From UBA4742 sp963773335 (lineage in GTDB: Bacteria > Actinomycetota > Acidimicrobiia > Acidimicrobiales > Acidimicrobilacustridaceae), in NCBI GenBank assembly GCA_963773335.1, contig CAVZAT010000002.1:62001-126000 (forward strand): a stretch of 64,000 nt of DNA, read 5' to 3'. The notes below the pieces were generated by a model. That model was not told the origin of the DNA. It did not search any database and worked only from the letters and a program-made list of their open reading frames with translations. Numbering within the stretch: the stretch's first letter is position 1; every line of letters starts with the position of its first letter. Below, one piece after another: positions 50,954-58,701 of the stretch. A program made the translations under genes and the position numbers.

Positions 50954-51075
50954 CGGCTCCAGCTCGCCGCCCGGCAGTCGGCGGATCTCTCGCCTGGAAA
51001 GCTGGGCATCAGGATGTGCGGTATCCGAAGGCCAAGGTTCCCCATTCTGGAGCTGGGGGGGTGGCGGTGGGGGGG

Positions 51076-51088
51076 TAGGGTCGAGGCG
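51076..51088 (+). promoter_or_regulatory. Leaderless-type -10 box before the SCO6745-like gene
   Basis: TAGGGT (51076-51081) is followed by seven bases and GTG 51089, without a Shine-Dalgarno sequence. A G-rich run precedes it; no -35 hexamer was recognised. Confidence 0.4.
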
Positions 51089-51967
51089 GTGGACGGGACC
51101 AATTGGCTGGCCATCACCCGGCGAAACGCGCGCAGCGTGCAGACCACCATCGGCTGGATCTTCTGGGATCCCGGAGCGGTGGCACGGTACGAGGCCCTGG
51201 GACTGGACGGTCCGCTGGGCTACATCGCCGCCCGTGGCGCGCCGTTCGCCGGAGCGGGGCCGGAGGCCATGGCTGCTTCGTTCGGGTCCATCAGCCCGTT
51301 GGGCATCATCCTCGTGTTCACCCAGTTGGACTCACCCGATGAGTTCCGACCGTTCTGGGAGGCGCGCAACCTGGCTGTGATCGAGGGGCTGGCCGAGCAC
51401 GCCCCGGCCATCCTGGAGGCGTTGACCGACTTCGGTCCAGACCTGTGGCGGGTGGCCGAACAGCTGCCTGTGGTGGGCCGGCCGTTCGCGGCCAGCCACC
51501 TGGGCATGGCCCGCCCCGACGATCCGGTGCTGTCGGGTTGGCAGGCCGTCAACTACCTGCGCGAGTGGCGCGGGGACACCCACTGGGACGTGGTGGCCAC
51601 CCAGGAGCTGAGCGGCGACGAGGCGTCCATCCTCCACAACGCCTGGCTGGGTTACGAGGGGGACTGGCTGTCCCAGTCGCGGGGCAACACCGCCGAGTCG
51701 ATCGAGGCCGCCTGGCTCGGGCTGGAGGCAAAGGAGCTGGCCGCCGATCGCACCGTGAACCAGGCCGGCCTGGATCTGCGCCAGTGGATCGAGGACGAGA
51801 CCGATCGGCGCACGACCCGACCGTGGGAGCTGCTGGGCGAGGCGCGCTCGATCGAGTTCGCCGAGCGCTTCGAGCCGCCGTGTGAGCTCCTGTTGGCCCG
51901 GGTCGACCTCACCGCCGGACCCAACTACCAACCCGCCTCCCGGCTACGTCCGCCCCGTTCGGGCTGA
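51089..51967 (+). CDS. SCO6745-like helical protein
   Basis: From GTG 51089 the protein has 292 residues. It resembles the SCO6745 family of actinomycetes: ARSVQTTIGWIFWDPGAVAR, YEALGLDGPLGYIAARGAPF, AAASFGSI-like FGSISPLGIILVF, SHLGMARPDDPVLSGWQAVN, YLREWRGDTHWDVVATQELS, GDEASILHNAWLGYEGDWLS and LDLRQWIEDETDRRTTRPWE. The conserved WRGDTHWDV and DRRT regions look functionally important. The family is unassigned, possibly related to regulators or small-molecule enzymes. The upstream 25 in-frame residues are Gly/Arg-rich and start without a promoter-like box, so GTG 51089 is preferred. Confidence 0.8.
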   Translation: MDGTNWLAITRRNARSVQTTIGWIFWDPGAVARYEALGLDGPLGYIAARGAPFAGAGPEAMAASFGSISPLGIILVFTQLDSPDEFRPFWEARNLAVIEGLAEHAPAILEALTDFGPDLWRVAEQLPVVGRPFAASHLGMARPDDPVLSGWQAVNYLREWRGDTHWDVVATQELSGDEASILHNAWLGYEGDWLSQSRGNTAESIEAAWLGLEAKELAADRTVNQAGLDLRQWIEDETDRRTTRPWELLGEARSIEFAERFEPPCELLLARVDLTAGPNYQPASRLRPPRSG

Positions 51968-51972
51968 AGGGC

Positions 51973-52945
51973 TCAACCGGGGTGCTGGGCGAAGAAGGCG
52001 AGGATGAGCGAGTCGGCCTGGATCTGGCGCTGTCGTCAGCCCGCCACCGTCGTCGATGGCCGCGCCGGGCCAGGTGTGGCCACCACCCTCGATGCGGTAG
52101 AGCACGACAGCCGTCCCGCTGGCGCAGCCGGGCCAGACCTGGCGGGTCACCTGTGAACCGATGGTCGTGTCGGTCGGTGTCGGGGCGCAGTGGTCGAGGC
52201 GGGCCCAGTCACCCATGTTGAGCTCGGTCCCCCGCACCGCCACGTCGGGCAGCGACGCCCCCTTGGTGCCGTCGGTGAAGGGGACGGCCGGATCCAGGGT
52301 GCCGTGGAAGGCGATCAGCGAGATGGGACGGGTGCAGCCCAGTTGGAAGTCGACGGCCACGGTGGCCATGGCCGCCACCTGGCTCTCGTGTTGGCAGCTG
52401 TAGATGAGGGTGAAGGCGGCGCCGGCCGAGAACCCGGCCAGGTAGACGCGGCGCTCGTCCACGCAGTGGGTCGCCTCCAGGTGCGCCACGAGTGCGGCCA
52501 CGAAGGCAGCGTCGGTGCCGTGGGCGTCGACCTGCCAGGTCTTCCCCTTGCCGTCGGGGCTGGCCACCAGGTAGCCGTCGGCCGAGGCCTGTTCGGGCAG
52601 ACCGGTGTACTGGCCGATCTCGGCGCCGGACCCCTTGAAGCCGTGGAACAGCAGCAGGAGCGGCGCCGGTGTCCCGTTCGGCCCAGCGGAGTCATGGGGC
52701 AGAGTCAGCTCATAGGTGCGGGTCTCGGTGCCGACCACCAGCTGGTGGGCGCTGGAGTCGTCGGCGTTTCCGGTCCCGGCGCAGCCGCTCGATGGTCGGG
52801 CGGCCACGGTGCGGGCCTCAGCCGAGGCGGTCGTGGTCGTCGTCGCAGCGGCGTCCGATCGTGCGCCGGCACAGCCGGCGCCGGCCAGGACCAGTGCGGC
52901 CGCGGCCAGCAGGGTCACCAGACGGGTCAACGCGGGCCGGGGCAC
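51973..52945 (-). CDS. LpqC-like poly(3-hydroxybutyrate)-depolymerase-type lipoprotein, frame interrupted near 52026-52031
   Basis: The protein has a lipoprotein signal (TLLAAAALVLAGAGC, Cys 25), a Thr/Ala linker, and an alpha/beta hydrolase of the PHB-depolymerase/feruloyl-esterase group: YELTLPHDSAGPNGTPAPLL, LLLFHGFKGSGAEIGQYTGL, VYLAGFSAGAAFTLIYSCQH (nucleophile Ser in GFSAG), LIAFHGTLDPAVPF (acid) and YRIEGGGHTWPGAA (catalytic His). In the continuous frame the end is basic and runs to 51944. Removing one base near 52029 gives LTTRQIQADSLILAFFAQHP then G and stop at 51973, the typical C-terminal helix. A surface esterase is likely. Confidence 0.78.
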
Positions 52946-53075
52946 GAGCCGAGACTAGGAGCCAGACAGGCCGGGGGACGGTCGAGGGGTGTTCGATCCG
53001 CTCCGAGCACGTTTGACCACCGAAACGGTGGTTGGATGTGCCGGCCCGTCGGGTGAGGGGTGAGCGGGGGGAGAG

Positions 53076-53828
53076 TCAGTCGAGCAGCGTGGTGCGCAGG
53101 TCGTCGATCGTCTGGTCCGACACGCCGATGGTGCGGGCGTAGCCCTCGATCGACTGGTACTCGGTCCGCACCTGGTCGAGCAGGGCCCGCATGGCATGAG
53201 GCGGGGCCTCGAGCAGCGTGCCGGGCTGGTCGGTCATCGAGTCGGCCACCTCGGGTCGGTTGACGCGGATCCACTTCACCATGGCGGCCATGCCCACCTG
53301 GCTGAGCCCGTAGTCGGCGGCGATCGTCTCGTCGGGCACGCCCAGCAGACCGAGCACCAGGGCGGCCAGCACACCGGTGCGGTCCTTGCCCGCCGCGCAG
53401 TGGAACACCGCCGGGTAGACCCGTTCGTCGGCCAAGACCCCCAGCGCCCCCGCGATGGCCTCGGCGCCGACGTCGAGCATCTCCCGGTAGCGGGCGGTGA
53501 GGAACTCGGCACCGTCCATGGTGGCGTCGAGCATCTGGCCCTCCCAGGTCTGCTGGAGCACTGGGAAGTGGTGGTAGTCGACCGGAATCGACTCCACCGG
53601 GAAGGTGCCCCGCTCGGTGCGCTCGTCGGGTGTGCGCAGGTCCACCACGGTGCGCAACCCGAGACCGGCCAGCCGCTCGAGGTCGTCGCCCTGGACCCGG
53701 TTCAGCCCGTCGGCGCGAAACAGCATCCGCCACCGGGTGTGGCGCCCCTCGGCGGTGGCGTAGCCACCGAGGTCCCTCACGTTGAACAGGGAATCGAAGG
53801 GCACGTGGCGGTCGAGGTCGATGGTCAC
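53076..53828 (-). CDS. Tyrosine/serine protein phosphatase (PTP-like, HC-x5-R)
   Basis: From GTG 53828 the protein has 250 residues. It opens with FDSLFNVRDLGGYATAEGRH then RWRMLFRADGLNRVQGDDLE, typical of the bacterial Tyr/Ser phosphatase group, and contains the P-loop VFHCAAGKDRTGVLAALVLG (catalytic Cys and Arg in HCAAGKDR) and the following helices. A general acid Asp is in the upstream VDLRTPDERTERGTF loop. These enzymes act on phosphoproteins or phosphoinositides; the target here is unknown. Longer in-frame starts add a low-complexity region and are less likely. Confidence 0.85.
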   Translation of the reverse strand: MTIDLDRHVPFDSLFNVRDLGGYATAEGRHTRWRMLFRADGLNRVQGDDLERLAGLGLRTVVDLRTPDERTERGTFPVESIPVDYHHFPVLQQTWEGQMLDATMDGAEFLTARYREMLDVGAEAIAGALGVLADERVYPAVFHCAAGKDRTGVLAALVLGLLGVPDETIAADYGLSQVGMAAMVKWIRVNRPEVADSMTDQPGTLLEAPPHAMRALLDQVRTEYQSIEGYARTIGVSDQTIDDLRTTLLD

Positions 53829-53955
53829 GGTCCCAGGATGCCAGCCGGAGGTGGCCACCGGGGACCCACCGGGTGTCCGCCCGGTGAACCCCGGGTGGCG
53901 AGCCCGACCGGCGGCCGTCCATCTGACGTCTCGGTCGTCCGACGACCGAGATCGG

Positions 53956-54483
53956 TCAGCCGGCCAGGATGGTGCCGGTTTCCAGCAGCGACTTGAGGTC
54001 GCTGAGGATCCAGGCCCAGCCCCCACCGCCCTCGCTCAGCCGCTCGCCGCCCTCGATCATGTCGGCCATGAGCGGGGCGCCGGTCACGTCGTGGTTGACC
54101 GTCAGGCGGGTGATGCCGTCCTCCTCCTGGTGCACGTCCCAGGTGATGGTGGTGAACCCTTCGGCCACGTGCTCGGGCATGAAGTGGAACCGCCACGTCT
54201 GCACCAGCCGCCGGGGCGGATCGGCCTCGATGACCTCGCCGTCGACCGCCACCTCGGGCAGGCCCATGCCCAGCATCGCCTCGTTGGAGTGGGACGTGAA
54301 GGCGCCACCCGGGGTGAGGTCATACTCGGACCGGGTCTGGTAGCCGTAGCGCTGGGTCCACTCCGGAGAGGTGATGGCCTCCCACACCTGCTCGGCGCTG
54401 GCCTTGATGTAGACCCGGAAGACCCGGACGGTGCGGGTGTCGGCCGCGGTGGGGCTGGTGGCGTTGGTGTCGGTGTCGGTCAT
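53956..54483 (-). CDS. AHSA1/SRPBCC-domain protein
   Basis: The 175-residue protein has an AHSA1-type SRPBCC fold: RVFRVYIKASAEQVWEAITS, PEWTQRYGYQTRSEYDLTPG, GAFTSHSNEAMLGM, DGEVIEADPPRRLVQTWRFH, GFTTITWDVHQEEDGITRLT and WAWILSDLKSLLETG. It overlaps the ArsR gene by four bases (ATGA 54480-54483). ArsR-SRPBCC pairs are common in actinomycetes, where the SRPBCC partner binds or processes an unknown small molecule and the ArsR protein regulates both. The Thr-rich first 18 residues are probably not structured. Confidence 0.85.
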   Translation of the reverse strand: MTDTDTNATSPTAADTRTVRVFRVYIKASAEQVWEAITSPEWTQRYGYQTRSEYDLTPGGAFTSHSNEAMLGMGLPEVAVDGEVIEADPPRRLVQTWRFHFMPEHVAEGFTTITWDVHQEEDGITRLTVNHDVTGAPLMADMIEGGERLSEGGGGWAWILSDLKSLLETGTILAG

Positions 54484-54827
54484 GCGGTCGTCTCCAGTGT
54501 GGTCTTCAGGTCGGCGAGGGCCGCCACCTGATGCTCGGTGTACTTGTCGATCCAGCGGTCGTGGATGAGGCGGATCGGCACCGGGTTGAGGAAGTGCAAC
54601 TTCTCCCGGCCCGACTTCTTGGTCACGACCAGGCCCGCGTCCTCCAGCACCCGGAGGTGCTTCATGACCCCGAAGCGGGTCATGTCCACGGCGGACTCGA
54701 GCTCGGTGAGCGTGCGACCCTCCCGCTCGAAGAGCAGGTCGAGCAGCAGCCGTCGGGTCGAGTCGGCGAGCGCCTTGAACACCTGGTCGTCGGTCGCCCG
54801 ATGGCCGGTGGTCCGATCGTTGCTCAC
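54480..54827 (-). CDS. ArsR-family winged-helix repressor
   Basis: From GTG 54827 the protein has 115 residues with the ArsR fold: DDQVFKALADSTRRLLLDLL, REGRTLTELESAVDMTRFGV, MKHLRVLEDAGLVVTKKSGR and EKLHFLNPVPIRLIHDRWID. No Cys is present, so it is not a metal sensor of the CxC type; it belongs to the SRPBCC-linked group. It starts directly at the end of its own operator-bearing promoter, with no room for a ribosome binding site. A longer start at 54863 would extend into the promoter and is rejected. Confidence 0.9.
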   Translation of the reverse strand: MSNDRTTGHRATDDQVFKALADSTRRLLLDLLFEREGRTLTELESAVDMTRFGVMKHLRVLEDAGLVVTKKSGREKLHFLNPVPIRLIHDRWIDKYTEHQVAALADLKTTLETTA

Positions 54828-54833
54828 GGGGTC

Positions 54834-54863
54834 AGAATAGGTGACCAAATAGTCACCTGTCAA
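54834..54863 (-). promoter_or_regulatory. Autoregulated leaderless promoter with operator inside the -35/-10 spacer
   Basis: On the minus strand: TTGACA (54858-54863), an 18-base spacer, TATTCT (54834-54839), six bases, GTG 54827. The whole spacer is the inverted repeat GGTGAC TATTTG GTCACC. An ArsR dimer on this site would occupy the space that RNA polymerase needs, so the operon is expected to repress itself. The start spacing indicates a leaderless mRNA. Confidence 0.85.
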
Positions 54864-55009
54864 CCTCGACGGGCGGTCCCGCGCGGTGGGAGGGCACCGA
54901 CGCCGGGATGCGCTTCATCGATGCCGCGCCCCGGATCAGCCCCGCCATCGGGCTGATCGGGAACCTGCTCGTGCGGCCAGGACGGCGGTGGGCCCGGCCC
55001 GACCACGGG

Positions 55010-55996
55010 TCAGCCGGCGTCGCCCCGCTCGAGCCCGGCCAGGAAGGGTTCGGCATCGCCGGCACCCGGCGGGGACTGGTCCCGGACGAGCTGGTGCCCG
55101 AGCTCCTGGAGCGCACGGTTGACCGGCGTGGGGAAGGCGTGGCGACGCCCCACCAGCACGATCTCGCCATTGAGGAAGTCGGTCTCCAGGTGCGGCGCGC
55201 CTCGGGCCAGGCTCTGCCACGTCGACCCCCCGCCCCGGTGTCGGTCGCCCACCGGCCGCACCGTCAACAGGTCGCCGCGGCGGTCGCGGTCCTCCTCCGC
55301 GCTGGCCACGTCGATGCCGGCCGCGGCCAGGCAGGCGCGGCCTTCGGCACGGGCCCGGCGAGACAGCTCGCTGGCCGCCCCCGACGAGGCGAACCCGGCC
55401 TCCACCACGTTGCCCAGGTTCATCAGCAGCTTCGAGTACTTCCAGCGCATGATGTCGGGGCGGACCACCGACACGAACGTCGATGCCACCAGCGCGTCGG
55501 CGATCTCGTCGGCCCGGTGGCCCGCGTCCGGGCCCGCCGGGTAGGCACCGAGGTCGAGGATGCCGCTCACCGGCGACGAGCCGGCCTCCACCACGCCGGG
55601 TTCCAGGTGGGTGGCCGGGCACATGACGCAGATGGCATACACCCGACCGTGGCGGCGCAGGGCCATGCGCTCGTTGGCCACCCCGTTCTGCGCGCAGGCC
55701 ACCGCTCCCGGCGGGCGGTCGGCCCGGTCGAGCGCGTCGAGGGCGGCCGGGGTGTCCTGGGTCTTCATGGCCAGGACGACCACGTCGTCAGGGCCGAGAT
55801 CCAGGTCGCTCGGGTGCTCGACCACCGGGACGGCCAGCGTGACCGTCCGGTCAGGGTCATCCAGCCGCAGGCCGTGGTCACGCATGGCCCGGGCGTGCTC
55901 GCCGCGGGCGATGAGGACGACATCGTGGTCGTGCTCGAAGAGCCGACCGCCGATGACACCCCCGATGGCGCCGGCACCGTAGACGACGAAGCGCAT
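55010..55996 (-). CDS. Ketopantoate reductase-family (PanE/ApbA) oxidoreductase
   Basis: The 328-residue protein opens with MRFVVYGAGAIGGVIGGRLF, a GxGxxG loop, and shows VVLIARGEHARAMRDHGLRL, VVVLAMKTQDTPAALDALDR, VACAQNGVANERMALRRHGR (the NGV-x-NE motif of the family) and DIMRWKYSKLLMNLGNVVEA (catalytic Lys in KYSKLLMNL). These are the standard landmarks of 2-dehydropantoate 2-reductase-like enzymes, which reduce ketopantoate or related 2-oxo acids with NADPH. The partner genes for pantothenate synthesis are not nearby, so panE is likely but not certain. The start is ATG 55996. Confidence 0.85.
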   Translation of the reverse strand: MRFVVYGAGAIGGVIGGRLFEHDHDVVLIARGEHARAMRDHGLRLDDPDRTVTLAVPVVEHPSDLDLGPDDVVVLAMKTQDTPAALDALDRADRPPGAVACAQNGVANERMALRRHGRVYAICVMCPATHLEPGVVEAGSSPVSGILDLGAYPAGPDAGHRADEIADALVASTFVSVVRPDIMRWKYSKLLMNLGNVVEAGFASSGAASELSRRARAEGRACLAAAGIDVASAEEDRDRRGDLLTVRPVGDRHRGGGSTWQSLARGAPHLETDFLNGEIVLVGRRHAFPTPVNRALQELGHQLVRDQSPPGAGDAEPFLAGLERGDAG

Positions 55997-56099
55997 CTCC
56001 CGACGTTGCCACACCCGTGATCTGAACCGGACGACCTGGCGAGGACGTCGCCGACGATTCAGGTGTCAGGGACGAGCGGACGGCCTTCCGGGCCCGGCG

Positions 56100-57018
56100 T
56101 CAGTCAGGTGCTTCGGCGTCGTCGAGCCGCGGCTCGCGATCGAGCGCTCCCGCCTGCCAGGGGCGCACATAGGCCAGCCACACCACGAATGCGGCCAGGA
56201 GCACCGAGCACAGGATCCAGCCCAACACGGTCGTCGCTCACGCCCACGTACTTGAGCCCGGAGGCGAAGATCACGAAGGTGATGGCCGGACGGATGTAGC
56301 GGTCTGGCGCCCGCGACGACAGGACCGAGCCCGCCAGCACGGCGGGGACGCTGCCGATGATCAGCGAGGTGGTCACGGAGAACTCGATGTGGCCGAACGC
56401 CACCGCACCCAGGGCGGCCGCCGCGGTCAGGGGAACGGCCTGGGTGAGGTCGGTGCCGACCAGTTGGTTCGCCCCCAACATGGGGTACAGGAACAGCAGC
56501 AGCACGATCATCAGCGAACCCGACCCCACCGACGTCATGCCCACTATGACCCCTCCCACCACCCCGATGATCACGGTGGGGACCGGGTGCACGGTGAGGT
56601 CGTGGACCACTCCGGTGCGGGCGTGGCCGTTGCGCCGGTCGAGCGCGAAGCGGGCCACCATGGCCGCCGCGCCCAGCAGCAAGGCGGCGCCCAGGGCCTG
56701 CTCGATCCGCAGGTCGGCCTGGCCGGAATGGCCCACCAGGTGCAGCAGGTAGGCGCCCAGGAAGGCGGCGGGCACCGATCCGAGCACCATCCAGCCCACC
56801 AGCCTCAGGTTGACCGTGCCCTTGCGTAGGTGCACCAACGCACCGATGGGTCGCATCACCACCGCCGCCACCAGATCGCTGGAGATGGCGGTGGCCGGCG
56901 CGACCCCGAAGAGCAGGATGAGCATCGGGGTCATGAGCGCCCCGCCACCTGCCCCGGTCAGGCCGACCAGGAAGCCGACCACGGCACTGCCCAACACGAT
57001 GTACGGGTCGATGTGCAC
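56100..57018 (-). CDS. TauE/SafE-family membrane transporter, frame interrupted near 56228-56232
   Basis: The protein starts at GTG 57018 (GAGGAG upstream) and has eight helices: HIDPYIVLGSAVVGFLVGLT, GAGGGALMTPMLILLFGVAP, ATAISSDLVAAVVMRPIGAL, LVGWMVLGSVPAAFLGAYLL and so on, with repeated GAGGG / GSGSLM motifs typical of the TauE/SafE/YfcA family, which exports or imports organosulfur compounds and sulfite. In the continuous frame the C-terminus turns basic after LKYVGVSDD. Removing one base near 56230 gives VLGWILCSVLLAAFVVWLAY followed by VRPWQAGALDREPRLDDAEA, the expected last helix and tail, ending at 56100. Confidence 0.8.
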
Positions 57019-57195
57019 CGTGCTCCTCTCCGACGCCGGGGGCACTCTAGGCATGGCCGGGCGTCGCCCGCCCGTTCGGCGAGGGCTCGGCCCGCGGGGC
57101 CCGCCTGGCGTCGCGGTCGGTAGCATGAGGGGCCGCCATGGGGGGCGGTGCCGACGCCGAATGCGCGGGGGAACCAGCCAGGAGGGCCACGACGC

Positions 57196-57726
57196 ATGGG
57201 ATCCAAGGTGAGGTGCCCGGCCTGCGGGGCCAAGAACGACGCCTCGAGTCACCGGTGCCGGATGTGCACGGTGGTGATCAACGCGGATGCGCCGGCCGCC
57301 ACCGCGGCCGAGCTGGAGGTGGAGGTCGCGCCCGTGGCCGACCACTTCGACGCGGCGGTGATCGACCGTCAGCTCCAACCCACTCGCTCGAAGTTCGGCG
57401 ACGACGCCGGAGGGCTGGCCGCCCGGCTGGCCGCGGCCCGGGCCGCCAAGGCCGCCAACCCATCGATCCCCGCCAGCCCGACCACCGGATCGACCGGGGC
57501 CACCCCCTCGGGGACCCCGGGAACCGGTTTGGCGACCGGAGCCCACAGCGCACCGCCACCATCGTCGATGCCATCGGTCGGATCTCCCGCCGAGCGCGAC
57601 CTGGAGCGGTTCGAGCCGGTCGACCTGTCGGAGATGCAGACCCGGACCGCGCCCCCGACCGCGCCGCCCATCGAGCACGACGCAGAGCCCTTCGACCCGG
57701 ATGCCCTCTTCCGCGACATGAGCTGA
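57196..57726 (+). CDS. Small zinc-ribbon protein
   Basis: The 176-residue protein starts with SKVRCPACGAKNDASSHRCR then MCTVVINAD. The four cysteines (CxxC ... CxxC) form a zinc ribbon of the double-zinc-ribbon type. The remainder is low complexity, rich in Ala, Pro, Thr and Ser, with no membrane helix. A short Leu/Ala helix (DAGGLAARLAAARAAKAANP) is in the middle. ATG 57196 follows GGAGGG. Function unknown; zinc ribbons often bind protein or nucleic acid partners. Confidence 0.7.
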   Translation: MGSKVRCPACGAKNDASSHRCRMCTVVINADAPAATAAELEVEVAPVADHFDAAVIDRQLQPTRSKFGDDAGGLAARLAAARAAKAANPSIPASPTTGSTGATPSGTPGTGLATGAHSAPPPSSMPSVGSPAERDLERFEPVDLSEMQTRTAPPTAPPIEHDAEPFDPDALFRDMS

Positions 57727-57795
57727 CGGCGGCGTAGACCAGCCCACCCCTGAGCGCTCGCGCCGCGAGCTACGTCCCACGATCCCGGAGCCGCC

Positions 57796-58686
57796 ATGTC
57801 CACCACCGAACCGATCGGCCTGCCCGAGCCGCCCGCGCCGGGCGCGCACGCGCTACCGGTCGACACCTACCGGGACGCGGCGGTGCTGGTCACCGGCGGC
57901 GGCACCGGCCTGGGGCGGGCGGTGGCCACCGAGTTCGCCCGACTGGGTGCCGACATCGTGATCGCCAGTCGCAAGCCAGACCACCTCGACGCCGGCCGGG
58001 CCGCCATCGAAGCGGTGGGCGCCCAGGCGCTGGCCGTGGGCTGCGACATCCGCGAGCCCGACCAGATCGCCACTGCCTTCGATGCCGCCACCGAAGCCTT
58101 CGGCCTGCCCGACGTGCTGATCAACAACGCGGCCGCCAACTTCCCCGTGCCGGCCGAGGACATGTCTCCCAACGCCTGGCGCACCGTGGTGGACATCACA
58201 CTCAACGGCACCTTCTTCTGCGCCCGCGAGTTCGCTCGGCGCCACCTGGCCGCGGGGACCCCGGGCTCGATCATCAACATCGGGGCCAGCTACGCCTGGA
58301 CGGGCGGACCCGGTTTCGCCCACTCGGCGGCGGCCAAGGCCGGGGTCAAGAACATGGTGGAGACCCTGGCCGTCGAGTGGGGGCCCTACGGCATCCAGGT
58401 CAACGGCCTGGTGCCGGGGCTCTTCCCCCACGAGGACATGACCGCCGACATCCAGGAGAACCTCGAGCGCACGGACGACAAGGACGTGTGCCAGCCCGCG
58501 CTGCGCGTCGGGCGCCTTCGGGAGCTGGGTTGGGCGGCCACGTTCCTGGCCTCTCCCTACGCCCGGTTCATCTCCGGCCACACACTGGTGGTGGACGGTG
58601 CCAACTGGCAGCGCCGGCTGCTCACCAACCCGCCGGTGGTCACCGTCCGGGACCAGATGAGTCGGCCCGCCTTCGACCTCTCCTGA
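57796..58686 (+). CDS. 2,4-dienoyl-CoA reductase-like SDR
   Basis: The 296-residue protein has a normal SDR cofactor loop (AAVLVTGGGTGLGRAVATEF), VLINNAAANFPVPAEDMSPN, SIINIGASYAWTGGPGFAHS followed by AAAKAGVKNMVETLAVEWGP. The usual catalytic Tyr is replaced within HSAAAKAGV (Lys kept), the signature of 2,4-dienoyl-CoA reductases, and SGHTLVVDGANWQRRLL near the end fits the same subgroup. It would reduce trans-2,4-dienoyl-CoA with NADPH during oxidation of unsaturated fatty acids. GGAG precedes ATG 57796. The fatty-acid setting agrees with the acyl-CoA synthetase gene at 62248. Confidence 0.82.
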   Translation: MSTTEPIGLPEPPAPGAHALPVDTYRDAAVLVTGGGTGLGRAVATEFARLGADIVIASRKPDHLDAGRAAIEAVGAQALAVGCDIREPDQIATAFDAATEAFGLPDVLINNAAANFPVPAEDMSPNAWRTVVDITLNGTFFCAREFARRHLAAGTPGSIINIGASYAWTGGPGFAHSAAAKAGVKNMVETLAVEWGPYGIQVNGLVPGLFPHEDMTADIQENLERTDDKDVCQPALRVGRLRELGWAATFLASPYARFISGHTLVVDGANWQRRLLTNPPVVTVRDQMSRPAFDLS

Positions 58687-58701
58687 TCCGCCGACCGGGT
58701 G

